A stretch of DNA of 64,000 nucleotides from Streptomyces camelliae (GTDB lineage: Bacteria; Actinomycetota; Actinomycetes; Streptomycetales; Streptomycetaceae), in contig NZ_CP115300.1 of assembly GCF_027625935.1 (NCBI RefSeq), forward strand, positions 8,432,001-8,496,000. Reading direction: 5' to 3'. The notes beneath the pieces are model-generated. The model did not search any database. It worked only from the letters and a program-made list of their open reading frames with translations, and had not been told where the DNA came from. Each line of letters begins with the position of its first letter. Positions within the stretch are counted from its first letter, which is position 1. Below are positions 7,677 through 16,354 of this stretch, piece by piece. Both the position numbers and the translations under genes were made by a program.

Positions 7677-10027
7677 CCGCCCCCGCCGCCGGCCTCGTGC
7701 GCCGCGTCGTCATCGTGCGGGGCACCGTGCAGGGGGTCGGCTTCCGGCCGTACGTGCACCGCCTCGCCGCCGGACTGGGCCTCGCCGGATTCGTCGGCAA
7801 CACCGGCGACGGCGTGCACATCGAGATCGAGGGCCCCGCGGAGGAGGTGCACCGCTTCTGTGTCCGCCTCGCCGAACAGCCGCCGCCCCTGTCCACCGTG
7901 ACCGCCGTCGACTGCGCGGACCTGCCCGCCACGGGCGACACCGGCCCCTTCGTCATCCGCTCCACCGAGCGGGCCGGCGGCCGCACCGAGCTTCCGCCCG
8001 ACACCGCCACCTGCGCCGACTGCCTGCGCGAACTGGCCGATCCGGCCGACCGGCGCCATCGGCACCCGTTCGTCACCTGCACCCACTGCGGCCCCCGGTT
8101 CACCATCGCCACCGGCATGCCGTACGACCGCGCGGCCACCACCATGGCCGGCTTCCCGATGTGCCCCGCCTGCGCCCGCGAGTACGGCGCTCCGGCCGAC
8201 CGGCGGTTCCACGCCCAGCCCGTCGCCTGTCCCGACTGCGGCCCGAGGCTCGCCCTGATCCCGGCCGACGGCCTCGGGGTGCGCCCGGCCCGGGACGCGG
8301 ACGCCCTCGCGGCCGCGCGGGCGCTGCTGGCCGCCGGGCGGATCGTCGCCGTCAAGGGACTCGGCGGCTACCACCTGGCCTGCGACGCCACCGACGCCCG
8401 GGCCGTGGCCACCCTTCGCGGCCGCAAGGAACGGGGCGGCAAGGCCTTCGCGGTGATGTGCGCGGACCTGCCCACGGCCGAGCGGATCGCGGTCGTCTCC
8501 GACGCGGAGCGGGCGGCCCTGACCGGCCCGCACCGCCCCATCGTCCTGCTGCGCCGCCGCACCCCGGCAGACGGCCCCGGCTTGGCCGACCAGGTCTGTC
8601 CGGGCAGCCCGCACGTGGGGGTCATGCTGCCCTACACCCCCGTCCACACGCTGCTGCTGGGGCTGCCCGGCGATCCCCCCGGCCCCCGCATGCTCGTCAT
8701 GACCAGCGGCAACCGCTCCGGCGAACCCATCGTCACCGACGACACCGAGGCGCTCACCCGGCTGGCCGGGCTCGCCGACGCCTGGCTCACCCACGACCGG
8801 CCCATCGCCTGCCCATGCGACGACTCGGTGCTGCGGGTGCGCCCCGACGGCAGCACCCAGGTGCTGCGCCGCTCCCGCGGATACGTGCCGCGTCCCCTGC
8901 GCCTGCCGGTCCCGGTCCGCCCCACGCTCGCGGTCGGCGGCGATCTGAAGAACGTCCTCTGCCTGGGCGAGGGCGACCACGCCTGGTTCGGGCCGCACAT
9001 CGGCGACATGGGCGAACTGGCCACCCTGGAAGCCGCCGAGCGCGCCGAACGGCACCTGGCCCGCCTGACCGGGGTCACCCCGGCCCTCGTCGCCGCCGAC
9101 CGGCACCCCGGCTACCACTCCACCCGCCGGGCCCGGCACCGGGCCGCGGGACTGCCGGGCGGCTGTCTGCGGCTGGTCCAGCACCACCACGCCCACATCG
9201 CCTCCGCGATGGCCGAACACGGACTCGACGGCACCGCCCCCGTCATCGGGGTCGCCTTCGACGGCACCGGGTACGGCGACGACGGCACCGTGTGGGGCGG
9301 CGAGGTCCTGCTCGCCGGCTACAGCGGATACCGGCGCTACGCGCATCTGGCGCCCGCCCCGCTGCCCGGCGGGGACGCGGGCGTGGCCAACCCGTGCCGG
9401 CAGGCGCTGGCCAGGCTGCGGGCGGCCGGGCTGCCCTGGGAGCCGGACCTGCCGAGCGTGCGGGCCTGCACCGAGACCGAACTCGCCTTGCTCCGGCAGC
9501 AGTTGACCAGGAGGACGGCCTGCGTCCCGACGTCCGGCATGGGCCGCCTGTTCGACGCGGTGTCGTCCCTGGCGGGGGTGTGCCAGCGGGCGGGGTACGA
9601 GGCGCAGGCCGCGCTGGAGCTGGAGGCGGCGGCGCTCCAGGCCGCGGACCACGACACGGTGGCGTACCCCTTCGGCCTCACCGGCAGGGGTGTCCTCGTG
9701 TGCAGTCCCGCGCCGATGCTGCGGGACCTGCTCGCGGACCGGCGGCGCGGCACCCCCGCACCGGTGCTCGCCGCCCGCTTCCACCGGGGTGTCGCGCACG
9801 CCGTCGCCCGGATCTGCCGCCGTGCCCGCGCCGACACCGGCCTGCGCACGGTCGCGCTGACGGGCGGCGTCTTCGCCAACGGCCTGCTGGAGCGGCAATG
9901 CACCGCGCTGCTGGCCGCGGACGGCTTCACGGTCCTCAGGCACGGCGAAGTCCCCCCGAACGACGGAGGACTGGCGCTCGGTCAGCTCATGGTCGCGGGA
10001 ACGGCAAGGAACCGACGGACGGAGTGA
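7673..10027 (+). CDS. hypF: HypF: carbamoyltransferase for cyanide-ligand synthesis
   Basis: The 784-aa protein shows all HypF modules in order: an acylphosphatase domain (GTVQGVGFRPYVHRLA, residues about 15-30); paired zinc fingers of CxxC type (CADCLREL, CTHCGPRF, CPACAREY, CPDCGPRL); a YrdC-like carbamoyl-AMP domain (LLAAGRIVAVKGLGGYHLAC); and a Kae1-like C-terminal domain with HHHAHIASAMAEHG. HypF uses carbamoyl phosphate and ATP to carbamoylate the C-terminal Cys of HypE, the source of the CN ligands. It is coupled to hypB by a 4-base overlap and followed 3 bases later by hypC. Confidence 0.96.
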   Translation: MTAPAAGLVRRVVIVRGTVQGVGFRPYVHRLAAGLGLAGFVGNTGDGVHIEIEGPAEEVHRFCVRLAEQPPPLSTVTAVDCADLPATGDTGPFVIRSTERAGGRTELPPDTATCADCLRELADPADRRHRHPFVTCTHCGPRFTIATGMPYDRAATTMAGFPMCPACAREYGAPADRRFHAQPVACPDCGPRLALIPADGLGVRPARDADALAAARALLAAGRIVAVKGLGGYHLACDATDARAVATLRGRKERGGKAFAVMCADLPTAERIAVVSDAERAALTGPHRPIVLLRRRTPADGPGLADQVCPGSPHVGVMLPYTPVHTLLLGLPGDPPGPRMLVMTSGNRSGEPIVTDDTEALTRLAGLADAWLTHDRPIACPCDDSVLRVRPDGSTQVLRRSRGYVPRPLRLPVPVRPTLAVGGDLKNVLCLGEGDHAWFGPHIGDMGELATLEAAERAERHLARLTGVTPALVAADRHPGYHSTRRARHRAAGLPGGCLRLVQHHHAHIASAMAEHGLDGTAPVIGVAFDGTGYGDDGTVWGGEVLLAGYSGYRRYAHLAPAPLPGGDAGVANPCRQALARLRAAGLPWEPDLPSVRACTETELALLRQQLTRRTACVPTSGMGRLFDAVSSLAGVCQRAGYEAQAALELEAAALQAADHDTVAYPFGLTGRGVLVCSPAPMLRDLLADRRRGTPAPVLAARFHRGVAHAVARICRRARADTGLRTVALTGGVFANGLLERQCTALLAADGFTVLRHGEVPPNDGGLALGQLMVAGTARNRRTE

Positions 10028-10030
10028 CCC

Positions 10031-10321
10031 ATGTGTCTCGCAGTGCCCGGCAAGGTCGTGTCCATCGACCGCGATGCCAGTCCGCTGACCGGGCTGATCG
10101 ACTTCGGCGGTGTGCGCAAACAGGCATGCCTGGAATACCTGCCCGACGTGCGGGTGGGGGAGTACGTCATCGTCCACGTCGGCTTCGCCCTCCAGCGCCT
10201 GGACGAGGAGTCGGCCCGCGCGTCCCTGGAACTGTTCGAGCAACTGGGGCTGCTGGACGAGGAGTTCGGTGATGCCTGGGAGCAGGCGGCCCGGCAGCGG
10301 AACGGGAGTGAGGCCCGGTGA
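10031..10321 (+). CDS. hypC: HypC: hydrogenase assembly chaperone
   Basis: The 96-aa protein begins [10 protein letters not shown], the hallmark of HypC/HupF chaperones; Cys2 binds the Fe(CN)2CO unit and the large-subunit precursor. It works with HypD as scaffold for Fe-ligand assembly. Length is usual for the family, with a slightly acidic C-terminal helix. Its TGA overlaps the hypD GTG by 4 bases, so the two partners are probably made in step. Confidence 0.96.
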   Translation: MCLAVPGKVVSIDRDASPLTGLIDFGGVRKQACLEYLPDVRVGEYVIVHVGFALQRLDEESARASLELFEQLGLLDEEFGDAWEQAARQRNGSEAR

Positions 10322-11463
10322 AATACATCGACGAGTTCAACGACCCCGAGCTGGCCCGGCGGCTGCTGGACGAGATCCGCGCCACGGCCACCCGGCCCTG
10401 GGCGCTGATGGAGGTCTGCGGCGGCCAGACCCACTCCATCATCCGCCACGGCATCGACCAACTGCTCCCGGACGAGGTCGAGTTGATCCACGGCCCCGGC
10501 TGCCCGGTGTGTGTCACCCCGCTCGACGTCATCGACAAGGCCCTGGAGATCGCCGCCCGCCCCGAGGTGATCTTCTGTTCCTTCGGGGACATGCTGCGCG
10601 TGCCCGGCACCGACCGCGACCTGTTCCGGGTCAAGGGTGAGGGCGGTGACGTACGCGTCGTGTACTCGCCGCTGGACGCCCTCGACCTCGCCCGGAGGAA
10701 CCCGGACCGCGAGGTCGTCTTCTTCGCGATCGGCTTCGAGACGACCGCCCCCGCCAACGCCATGGCCGTCCACCAGGCCCGCCGTCTCGGTGTCGGCAAC
10801 TTCAGCCTGCTGGTCTCCCACGTCCGGGTACCGCCGGCGATCGAGGCCATCATGACGGCACCGGACTGCCGGGTGCAGGGCTTCCTCGCCGCCGGACACG
10901 TGTGCAGCGTGATGGGCACCGCCGAGTATCCCGACCTGGCCGACCGGCATCGGGTACCGATCGTGGTGACCGGCTTCGAGCCGCTGGACATCCTGGAGGG
11001 CATCCGCCGCGCCGTACGCCAGCTGGAGCGCGGCGAGCACCTCGTGGAGAACGCCTACCCGCGCGCCGTACGCGAACAGGGCAACCCGGCGGCCCTGCGC
11101 ATGCTGCAGGAGGTCTTCGAAGTCACCGACCGCAACTGGCGCGGCATCGGCCGCATCCCCGCCAGCGGCTGGCGGCTGTCCGACGCCTACCGGCCGTACG
11201 ACGCCGAGCACCGGTTCGACGTCACCGGCATCCGCACCGAGGAGCCCGCCGTGTGCCGGGCCGGCGAGGTGCTCCAGGGGCTGATCAAGCCGACCGAGTG
11301 CGAGGCGTTCGGCACGGCCTGCACACCGCGTACCCCGCTCGGGGCCACGATGGTCTCCAGCGAGGGCGCGTGCGCGGCCTACTACCTGTATCGCCGGATG
11401 ACCGACGGCCCGGCACGACAGGGGTCCCGGATCCCGCAGACGGAGGTGAATCCCGTTGGCTGA
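10318..11463 (+). CDS. hypD: HypD: Fe-S scaffold for Fe(CN)2CO assembly
   Basis: The 381-aa product carries the conserved HypD motifs: [11 protein letters not shown] near residue 35, [11 protein letters not shown] near residue 60, [10 protein letters not shown] near 140, and the C-terminal Cys-rich part of the 4Fe-4S site ([31 protein letters not shown]). HypD with HypC holds the Fe ion while cyanide and CO are added. GTG 10318 overlaps the hypC stop. The end overlaps hypE by 8 bases, with a GGAGG ribosome site for hypE inside hypD. Confidence 0.96.
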   Translation: MKYIDEFNDPELARRLLDEIRATATRPWALMEVCGGQTHSIIRHGIDQLLPDEVELIHGPGCPVCVTPLDVIDKALEIAARPEVIFCSFGDMLRVPGTDRDLFRVKGEGGDVRVVYSPLDALDLARRNPDREVVFFAIGFETTAPANAMAVHQARRLGVGNFSLLVSHVRVPPAIEAIMTAPDCRVQGFLAAGHVCSVMGTAEYPDLADRHRVPIVVTGFEPLDILEGIRRAVRQLERGEHLVENAYPRAVREQGNPAALRMLQEVFEVTDRNWRGIGRIPASGWRLSDAYRPYDAEHRFDVTGIRTEEPAVCRAGEVLQGLIKPTECEAFGTACTPRTPLGATMVSSEGACAAYYLYRRMTDGPARQGSRIPQTEVNPVG

Positions 11464-12529
11464 CCTGGCCACCGATGCGGTCGTCGACCCCGCGAACTGG
11501 ACCTGCCCCGCCCCCCTGCGCGACCAGCCGGTCGTCGTCATGGGCCACGGCGGAGGCGGTGCCCTGTCCGCCGAACTGATCGAGCAGGTCTTCGCGCCGG
11601 CCTACGGCAACCCGACGCTGGCCGCGCTCACCGACTCGGCCGTCCTCGACCTCGCCGGCACCCGGCTGGCCTTCTCCACCGACTCCTACGTGGTGCGGCC
11701 GCTGTTCTTCCCCGGCGGCAGTCTCGGCGACCTGGCCGTCAACGGCACGGTCAACGACCTGGCGATGAGCGGCGCCCGGCCCGCCTTCCTCTCCACCGCC
11801 TTCGTCCTGGAGGAGGGGGTGGAGATCAGCGTCGTCGGGCGCGTCGCGCAGGCCATCGGCGCCGCGGCGCGGGCCGCCGGCGTCACCGTCGCCACCGGCG
11901 ACACCAAGGTGGTCGAGGCCGGACACGGCGACGGCGTGTACGTCACGACGGCCGGCGTCGGCCTCGTGCCCGACGGGGTCGACATCCGCCCGCAGCGCGC
12001 CCGGCCCGGCGACGCCGTCCTCGTCAGCGGACCCATCGGCCTGCACGGTGTCGCCGTCATGAGCGTGCGCGAGGGCCTGGAGTTCGGCGTCGAGATCGCC
12101 TCCGACACCGCGCCGCTGGCCGGCCTCGTGGCGGCGATGCTGGCGGTCACGCCGGACCTCCACGTCCTGCGCGACCCGACCCGCGGCGGGCTCGGCGCGT
12201 CCCTGAACGAGATCGCCCGCGCCTCCGGCACCGGGGTACGGCTGGACGAGCGGGCCGTGCCCGTCCCGGACGAGGTCCGCAGCGCCTGCGGCTTCCTCGG
12301 GCTGGACCCGCTGTACGTGGCCAACGAGGGCCGGCTCGTCGCCTTCGTGCCCGCGGAGCATGCCGAGGCCGTGCTGGCGGCGATGCGGTCCCATCCGCAG
12401 GGCACCGGAGCGGCCCGTATCGGCACGTGCGTGGCCGATCACCCCGGCATGGTGGTCGCCGCCACCGGCCTCGGCGGCACCCGTGTGGTCGACCTGCCGC
12501 TGGGCGAGCAACTGCCCCGCATCTGCTGA
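11456..12529 (+). CDS. hypE: HypE: thiocyanate-forming dehydratase for CN ligands
   Basis: The 357-aa PurM/SelD-like enzyme has [17 protein letters not shown] near the N-terminus, [25 protein letters not shown], and ends in PRIC. The terminal Cys is carbamoylated by HypF and dehydrated to a thiocyanate that donates CN to Fe. The start is a rare TTG at 11456 in a 8-base overlap with hypD, chosen because GGAGG lies about 10 bases upstream and the N-terminus fits the family. It is the last gene of the + strand maturation operon. Confidence 0.95.
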   Translation: MADLATDAVVDPANWTCPAPLRDQPVVVMGHGGGGALSAELIEQVFAPAYGNPTLAALTDSAVLDLAGTRLAFSTDSYVVRPLFFPGGSLGDLAVNGTVNDLAMSGARPAFLSTAFVLEEGVEISVVGRVAQAIGAAARAAGVTVATGDTKVVEAGHGDGVYVTTAGVGLVPDGVDIRPQRARPGDAVLVSGPIGLHGVAVMSVREGLEFGVEIASDTAPLAGLVAAMLAVTPDLHVLRDPTRGGLGASLNEIARASGTGVRLDERAVPVPDEVRSACGFLGLDPLYVANEGRLVAFVPAEHAEAVLAAMRSHPQGTGAARIGTCVADHPGMVVAATGLGGTRVVDLPLGEQLPRIC

Positions 12530-12540
12530 GAAACCGGCGA

Positions 12541-12570
12541 GGCGGCCGTCCCCGGGTGGGGCCGGCCGCC
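12541..12570. terminator. hairpin between the two converging hydrogenase operons
   Basis: Eight-base arms GGCGGCCG and CGGCCGCC enclose a second CCCC/GGGG stem. The hairpin lies between the hypE stop and the hypA stop, so it can end both transcripts. No T-tract is present, as is usual for high-GC actinobacterial terminators. Confidence 0.6.
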
Positions 12571-12573
12571 CGC

Positions 12574-12921
12574 TCAGCGCGCCGGTTCGACGCCCGTGAT
12601 CTCCAACTCCCGCCCGCTGCGCAGGTCCTGCGAGGGCCGGTCGCAGCGCGGGCACCAGAAGAACGGCGGCATGCCGACCGCGAACTCCTCGGCGCACGGC
12701 GCGCAGTACGCCTGGGCGGCCACCTGCTCGACCACCAGCCGGGCGGCGGTCAGCGCGGTGCCCTCCCGGGCGACCTCGAAGGCGAAGTCCAGCGCGTCGG
12801 GGACGACACCCGACAGCTCGCCCACGCGTACCGTCACCGACGAGACGCCGCCGGCCCCGTCCGCGCGGGCGATCTTCTCGGCCTGCTCCACGATCGCGGT
12901 CGCGATCGACAACTCGTGCAC
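12574..12921 (-). CDS. hypA: HypA: Ni metallochaperone
   Basis: The product (115 aa) starts at GTG 12921 giving (M)HELSIATAIVEQAEKIA. HypA needs its N-terminal amine and His2 to bind Ni, so the start must sit directly before HELS; a longer frame from GTG 12960 would bury this site. Two CxxC pairs (CAPCAEEF, CPRCDRP) form the Zn site near residues 75-95. It ends the structural operon on the - strand, and its start region lies just beyond the small DUF6893-type gene. The upstream ribosome site is weak, so it may rely on coupling. Confidence 0.93.
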   Translation of the reverse strand: MHELSIATAIVEQAEKIARADGAGGVSSVTVRVGELSGVVPDALDFAFEVAREGTALTAARLVVEQVAAQAYCAPCAEEFAVGMPPFFWCPRCDRPSQDLRSGRELEITGVEPAR

Positions 12922-12928
12922 GGCCGGC

Positions 12929-13078
12929 TCAGCGGTGGCGGCGGTCGGAGCACGGGCCACCGGTCATCCGGTAGATCCTCAACTCGCGCCTCACACTGGG
13001 TAGTTGCCTGATGAGCAGAGCCAGCAGCAGGCCGCCCACCACGGCCGCCTGGGCGATCAGCACCTGGCGGCCGGACAT
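12929..13078 (-). CDS. small DUF6893-type membrane protein of the hydrogenase operon
   Basis: The 49-aa product has one strong membrane helix (LIAQAAVVGGLLLALLIRQL) and a basic tail with RRELRIYRM, resembling the DUF6893 family of small actinobacterial proteins. ATG 13078 has a GCGAGG site 8 bases upstream. An alternative ATG at 13132 overlaps the previous stop (ATGA) and would add 18 basic residues. Sitting between structural and hypA genes, it could help tether the hydrogenase to the membrane, but that is inference only. Confidence 0.65.
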   Translation of the reverse strand: MSGRQVLIAQAAVVGGLLLALLIRQLPSVRRELRIYRMTGGPCSDRRHR

Positions 13079-13128
13079 CGCCGACCTCGCGGTCGGGCAG
13101 CGCTTCCTCACGATCACTCCCTGTTTCC

Positions 13129-13335
13129 TCATCCCGGTGAGATGTTCGGCATGGCCTTCAGCACGGCGTCATGCCGCTTCGAGTGGATCCCCGTGGAGCG
13201 GCGCGCGTCCGCGGTGCCGTCCTCGTGGTGTCCGCCCTGCCGGCCGTACGGGCCCTTGTTGCCCTGGTGCAGACCGGGTACGTGCGTTGGCGTGTCGGGC
13301 CTCGCCTGGGCTCGGCCCACTCGGATGCTGCCCAT
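13129..13335 (-). CDS. 68-aa conserved small protein of hydrogenase locus
   Basis: A polar, Gly/His/Arg-rich protein (MGSIRVGRAQARPDTPTHVP..., ARRSTGIHSKRHDAVL..., MPNISPG end) without membrane helix. From memory, similar short proteins with the THVPG...QGN and ARRSTGI pattern occur widely in actinobacteria, several next to this hydrogenase type. Two ATGs lie 6 bases apart. AAGGAG touches the first, so the second (13335, spacing 6) is chosen. Its stop overlaps a potential ATG of the next gene. Function unknown; low complexity and abundant charged residues suggest a disordered accessory factor. Confidence 0.75.
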   Translation of the reverse strand: MGSIRVGRAQARPDTPTHVPGLHQGNKGPYGRQGGHHEDGTADARRSTGIHSKRHDAVLKAMPNISPG

Positions 13336-13354
13336 GGTCATCTCCTTTCCGGCT

Positions 13355-13945
13355 TCACGACCGCTCGGTGAGCTCCGCGAAGAACCGTTCGACGGCCGGC
13401 CACACGCGACCGCCGCCGGACAGCCCCCGCCACTCACGGCGTACGAGGGCGACCATCCGGTAGCAGTCGTCGACCGGCACGATCCAGTGTTCGTCCAGGC
13501 CCCGCACGGTGTTCACCAGCAGCGCCTCCACCTCGGGTGCCACGGAGGCGAGCCGCGGACACCCGGCGGACAGCCGCTGCCAGGCCGCCGCGTCCACCTC
13601 CCAGCGCATGACCCCGGCCGGGCTCGGGCCCTCGGCGGTGACCGTGCCGTCCTCGTGCGGCACGAAGAACACCAGCCCCACCGGGACGCCCAGCACCGCC
13701 GTGTCCACGGTCGGCAGCCGGACCCGGCGCCGGGGCACGAGCCGGTACCGGCCCGCCGCGTCCCCGGGGAACAGCACCGAGCACGGCGCGCACACGCACC
13801 GCACGGCGGCCGCACCGGTGTCGTACAGGTGCGGGTGGCCGTCCGCCACGGCAGCGGCGCACAGGTCACAGCGCTCGGCCTCGGCGGCCGCCGCGCGGTC
13901 CGCGGCGGACCGGATGACCCGGGCCAGCGCTCCGGCCGTGGTCAC
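13355..13945 (-). CDS. DUF5947 family protein
   Basis: The 196-aa protein opens with a helix and a Cys pair (ERCDLCAAAV), a His-rich stretch (DGHPHLYD) and a second pair (CVCAPCSVLF), a likely metal-binding head. A beta-rich middle (GVPVGLVFFVPHEDG) and C-terminal WPAVERFFAEL follow. This is the DUF5947 pattern seen in group 1h hydrogenase operons. The GTG start overlaps the NifU-like stop by 4 bases. A role in cofactor handling or Fe-S delivery is plausible given the Cys motifs and the neighbour, but not shown. Confidence 0.85.
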   Translation of the reverse strand: MTTAGALARVIRSAADRAAAAEAERCDLCAAAVADGHPHLYDTGAAAVRCVCAPCSVLFPGDAAGRYRLVPRRRVRLPTVDTAVLGVPVGLVFFVPHEDGTVTAEGPSPAGVMRWEVDAAAWQRLSAGCPRLASVAPEVEALLVNTVRGLDEHWIVPVDDCYRMVALVRREWRGLSGGGRVWPAVERFFAELTERS

Positions 13946-14502
13946 CGCGCCCCCTGCGGCCGTACCGCGCGGTGGGTCACCGTCGCCAGCGGGACGAACG
14001 CCGGCGCCGTCCGCCGCCCGGCGGCCTCCGGCACCAGGGACACGGCCGTCAGCTCGGGCGCCGCGGCCAGCACGGCCGCCCGGACGGCCGCCAGGGCGTC
14101 GTCGGTCCCGCTGCCGCACCCCGCCCCGCACCCGCCGCCCGCGTTCAGCCGGACCTGGGCCACACTCCCGTCGACGCCGGCCCACTGGAGGTCGCCGCCG
14201 CGCTCGCGCACCGCGGGCCGCAGCCGCTCGACCGCGCGGGCCGCCCGGCGCTCCGGTGGCTCGGGATGGATCGCGTGCAGCACCAGCAGATGCCCCACCA
14301 GCTCGTCCTCGACGAGCCCCGCCCGCAGCGGCGCGTCGGCGTGGTCCAGCACCCGGGCGAGCGCCTCGCCGTAGACCTCGGTCAGCAGCGAGACCGCCTC
14401 CAGCGCCGGTCCGGGTGCGGACTCCAGCTCGGCCAGCACCTCGTCGAGCCGGGCCAGCCGTGCCTCCATCGCCGGGTCGGCGAGCCGTACTGCGTCAGCC
14501 AT
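13942..14502 (-). CDS. NifU-like C-terminal domain protein
   Basis: The 186-aa protein has an N-terminal helical region followed (residues about 115-165) by a NifU/Nfu-like fold with GGGCGAGCGSGTDDALAAVR, the Cys-rich loop where NifU proteins hold a transient Fe-S cluster. ATG 14502 overlaps the end of hhyL by 8 bases. In this locus it most likely supplies or repairs clusters of the small subunit. The Cys spacing (CxxxC) differs slightly from the usual CxxC. Confidence 0.87.
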   Translation of the reverse strand: MADAVRLADPAMEARLARLDEVLAELESAPGPALEAVSLLTEVYGEALARVLDHADAPLRAGLVEDELVGHLLVLHAIHPEPPERRAARAVERLRPAVRERGGDLQWAGVDGSVAQVRLNAGGGCGAGCGSGTDDALAAVRAAVLAAAPELTAVSLVPEAAGRRTAPAFVPLATVTHRAVRPQGAR

Positions 14503-16288
14503 GGTTCGCTCCGTACGTCGGCGAGTGCACCGTGGACAGCGTGCGGCCCTTGCCCATGTACATGTGCACACCGCACGGCAGACACGGGTCGAAGCTGCGC
14601 ACCGTGCGCATGATGTCGACGCCCTTGAAGTCGTCCGGACCGTTCTCCTCGAAGATCGGCTGGCCCTGCACGGCGTCCTCGTACGGGCCGGGCGTGCCGT
14701 AGATGTCGCGGGGGCTCGCGTTCCACGGGGTCGGCGGGTACGGGTGGTAGTTGGCGATCTTCTTGTCCCTGATCACCAGGTGGTGGGAGAGGACACCGCG
14801 CACCGCCTCGTGGAAGCCGCAGCCGATCGACTCGTCCGGCACCTCGAAGTTCTCGAACACCTTGGTGTCCCCGGAGTGCAGCATCCCCATCGCCTCCTCC
14901 AGGAACTGCAGGGCCATGGCGGCGGCGTAGGCGACGAAGTAGGGCCGGGCGCGGTCCCGTTCGATGGTGTTGCTCCACTTCGGGATGCGCCACTCCAGCG
15001 TGGTCTCCGGCAGCTTCTCGCCCTTGGGCAGGGAGATGCGCACGCTGTCGCCGGTGGCCTTGACGTACGGCGTGTCGACCAGGGCGCTCAGCGCCGTCGA
15101 CCACAGCCGGGCGAGCGGCCCGCCGCCGGTGTCCAGCGCGAGGTGCTGTCCCGTCTCCGGGTGGTACCAGCGCGGGCTCATCACCCAGCTGTACTTGCCG
15201 TCGAAGTCCCGCTTCTGCGGCACCGGGACGGTGGTCTGGTTCCACGGGTGGCGCATGTCGACGGGGTTGCCGAGCGGGTCGTGGGTGACGAACGGCTGCT
15301 CGTTCACCCAGTCCTCGTAGTAGGAACTGCCCAGCATGATGCGCAGGCCCAGGTTGATGTCGATCAGGTTGTTGGTGACCAGCTCACCGTCCACGACGAT
15401 GCCGGGCGTGACGTACATCGCCCGGCCCCACTCGTTCATCGTCGCGTACCGGTAGTCGACCACGTCGGGGTTCTGCCAGGCGCCCCAGCAGCCCAGCAGG
15501 ACGCGGCGCCGGCCGACCTCCTCGTAGCCGGGCAGGGCCTCGTAGAAGAAGTCGAAGACGTCGTCGTTCATCGCCACCGCCTTCTTCACGAAGTCGATGA
15601 CACGCATCAGCCGGGAGAGGTAGTCGGTGAAGGTGTTCGGCTGCGGCATCGTGCCGACACCGCCCGGATACATCGTGGAGGGGTGCACATGCCGCCCCTC
15701 CATCAGGCAGAACATCTCCCGGGTGACCCGGCTGATCTTCAGCGCTTCCTTGTAGACCTCGCCCTCGAAGGGGTTGAAGGCCTTCATGATGTCGGCGACG
15801 GTCCGGTACCCGTGGACGTCCCCGCGGGGCGCGGCCGTGCGCTCGGCGCGGGCCAGCACCCCGGGGTTGGTGGCCTTGACCATCGCCTCGCAGAAGTCCA
15901 CGAACACCAGGTTGTCCTGGAAGAGCGTGTGGTCGAACATGTACTCGGCGGCCTCGCCGAGGTTGGTGATGTGCTCGGCCAGCTTCGGCGGTTTGACGCC
16001 GTACGCCATCTGCTGGGCGTAGTTGGAGCACGTGGTGTGGTTGTCGCCGCAGATGCCGCAGATGCGGGAGGTGATGAAGCCCGCGTCGCGGGGGTCCTTC
16101 CCCTTCATGAACACCGAGTAGCCGCGGAAGAGCGACGAGGTGCTGTGGCACTCGACGACCTCCCGGTTGGCGAAGTCGATCTTCGTGTAGATGCCCAGGT
16201 TGCCGATGATCCGGGTGATCGGATCCCAGGACATGTCGACGAGCTGGGCGGGTTTGCGTGCTGTGGGCCGGGACTCGGTGGTGGTCAT
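14495..16288 (-). CDS. hhyL: [NiFe]-hydrogenase large subunit, group 1h (high affinity)
   Basis: The 597-aa catalytic subunit binds the NiFe centre. The L1 motif RICGICGDNH has Cys77 and Cys80; the L2 motif DPCLPCGVH has Cys569 and Cys572 and ends at His575. Twenty-two residues follow (to GANHG), the expected peptide to be removed by the protease encoded at 6111. The start MSWDPITRIIGNLGIYTKID region and long inserts fit HhyL/HucL enzymes that oxidise atmospheric H2. It lies 66 bases after hhyS and overlaps the NifU-like gene. No signal peptide is present. Confidence 0.96.
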   Translation of the reverse strand: MTTTESRPTARKPAQLVDMSWDPITRIIGNLGIYTKIDFANREVVECHSTSSLFRGYSVFMKGKDPRDAGFITSRICGICGDNHTTCSNYAQQMAYGVKPPKLAEHITNLGEAAEYMFDHTLFQDNLVFVDFCEAMVKATNPGVLARAERTAAPRGDVHGYRTVADIMKAFNPFEGEVYKEALKISRVTREMFCLMEGRHVHPSTMYPGGVGTMPQPNTFTDYLSRLMRVIDFVKKAVAMNDDVFDFFYEALPGYEEVGRRRVLLGCWGAWQNPDVVDYRYATMNEWGRAMYVTPGIVVDGELVTNNLIDINLGLRIMLGSSYYEDWVNEQPFVTHDPLGNPVDMRHPWNQTTVPVPQKRDFDGKYSWVMSPRWYHPETGQHLALDTGGGPLARLWSTALSALVDTPYVKATGDSVRISLPKGEKLPETTLEWRIPKWSNTIERDRARPYFVAYAAAMALQFLEEAMGMLHSGDTKVFENFEVPDESIGCGFHEAVRGVLSHHLVIRDKKIANYHPYPPTPWNASPRDIYGTPGPYEDAVQGQPIFEENGPDDFKGVDIMRTVRSFDPCLPCGVHMYMGKGRTLSTVHSPTYGANHG

Positions 16289-16354
16289 CTGCGGTGCTGC
16301 CCCTCGCTGTTGGGGTGGTGGTGCGGGCGGGTCGGGGATACGGGACGAACGGTG

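Noticed and set aside
7646..10243. Open frame of 865 codons opposite hypF
   Set aside because: Antisense shadow of a gene with all HypF motifs.
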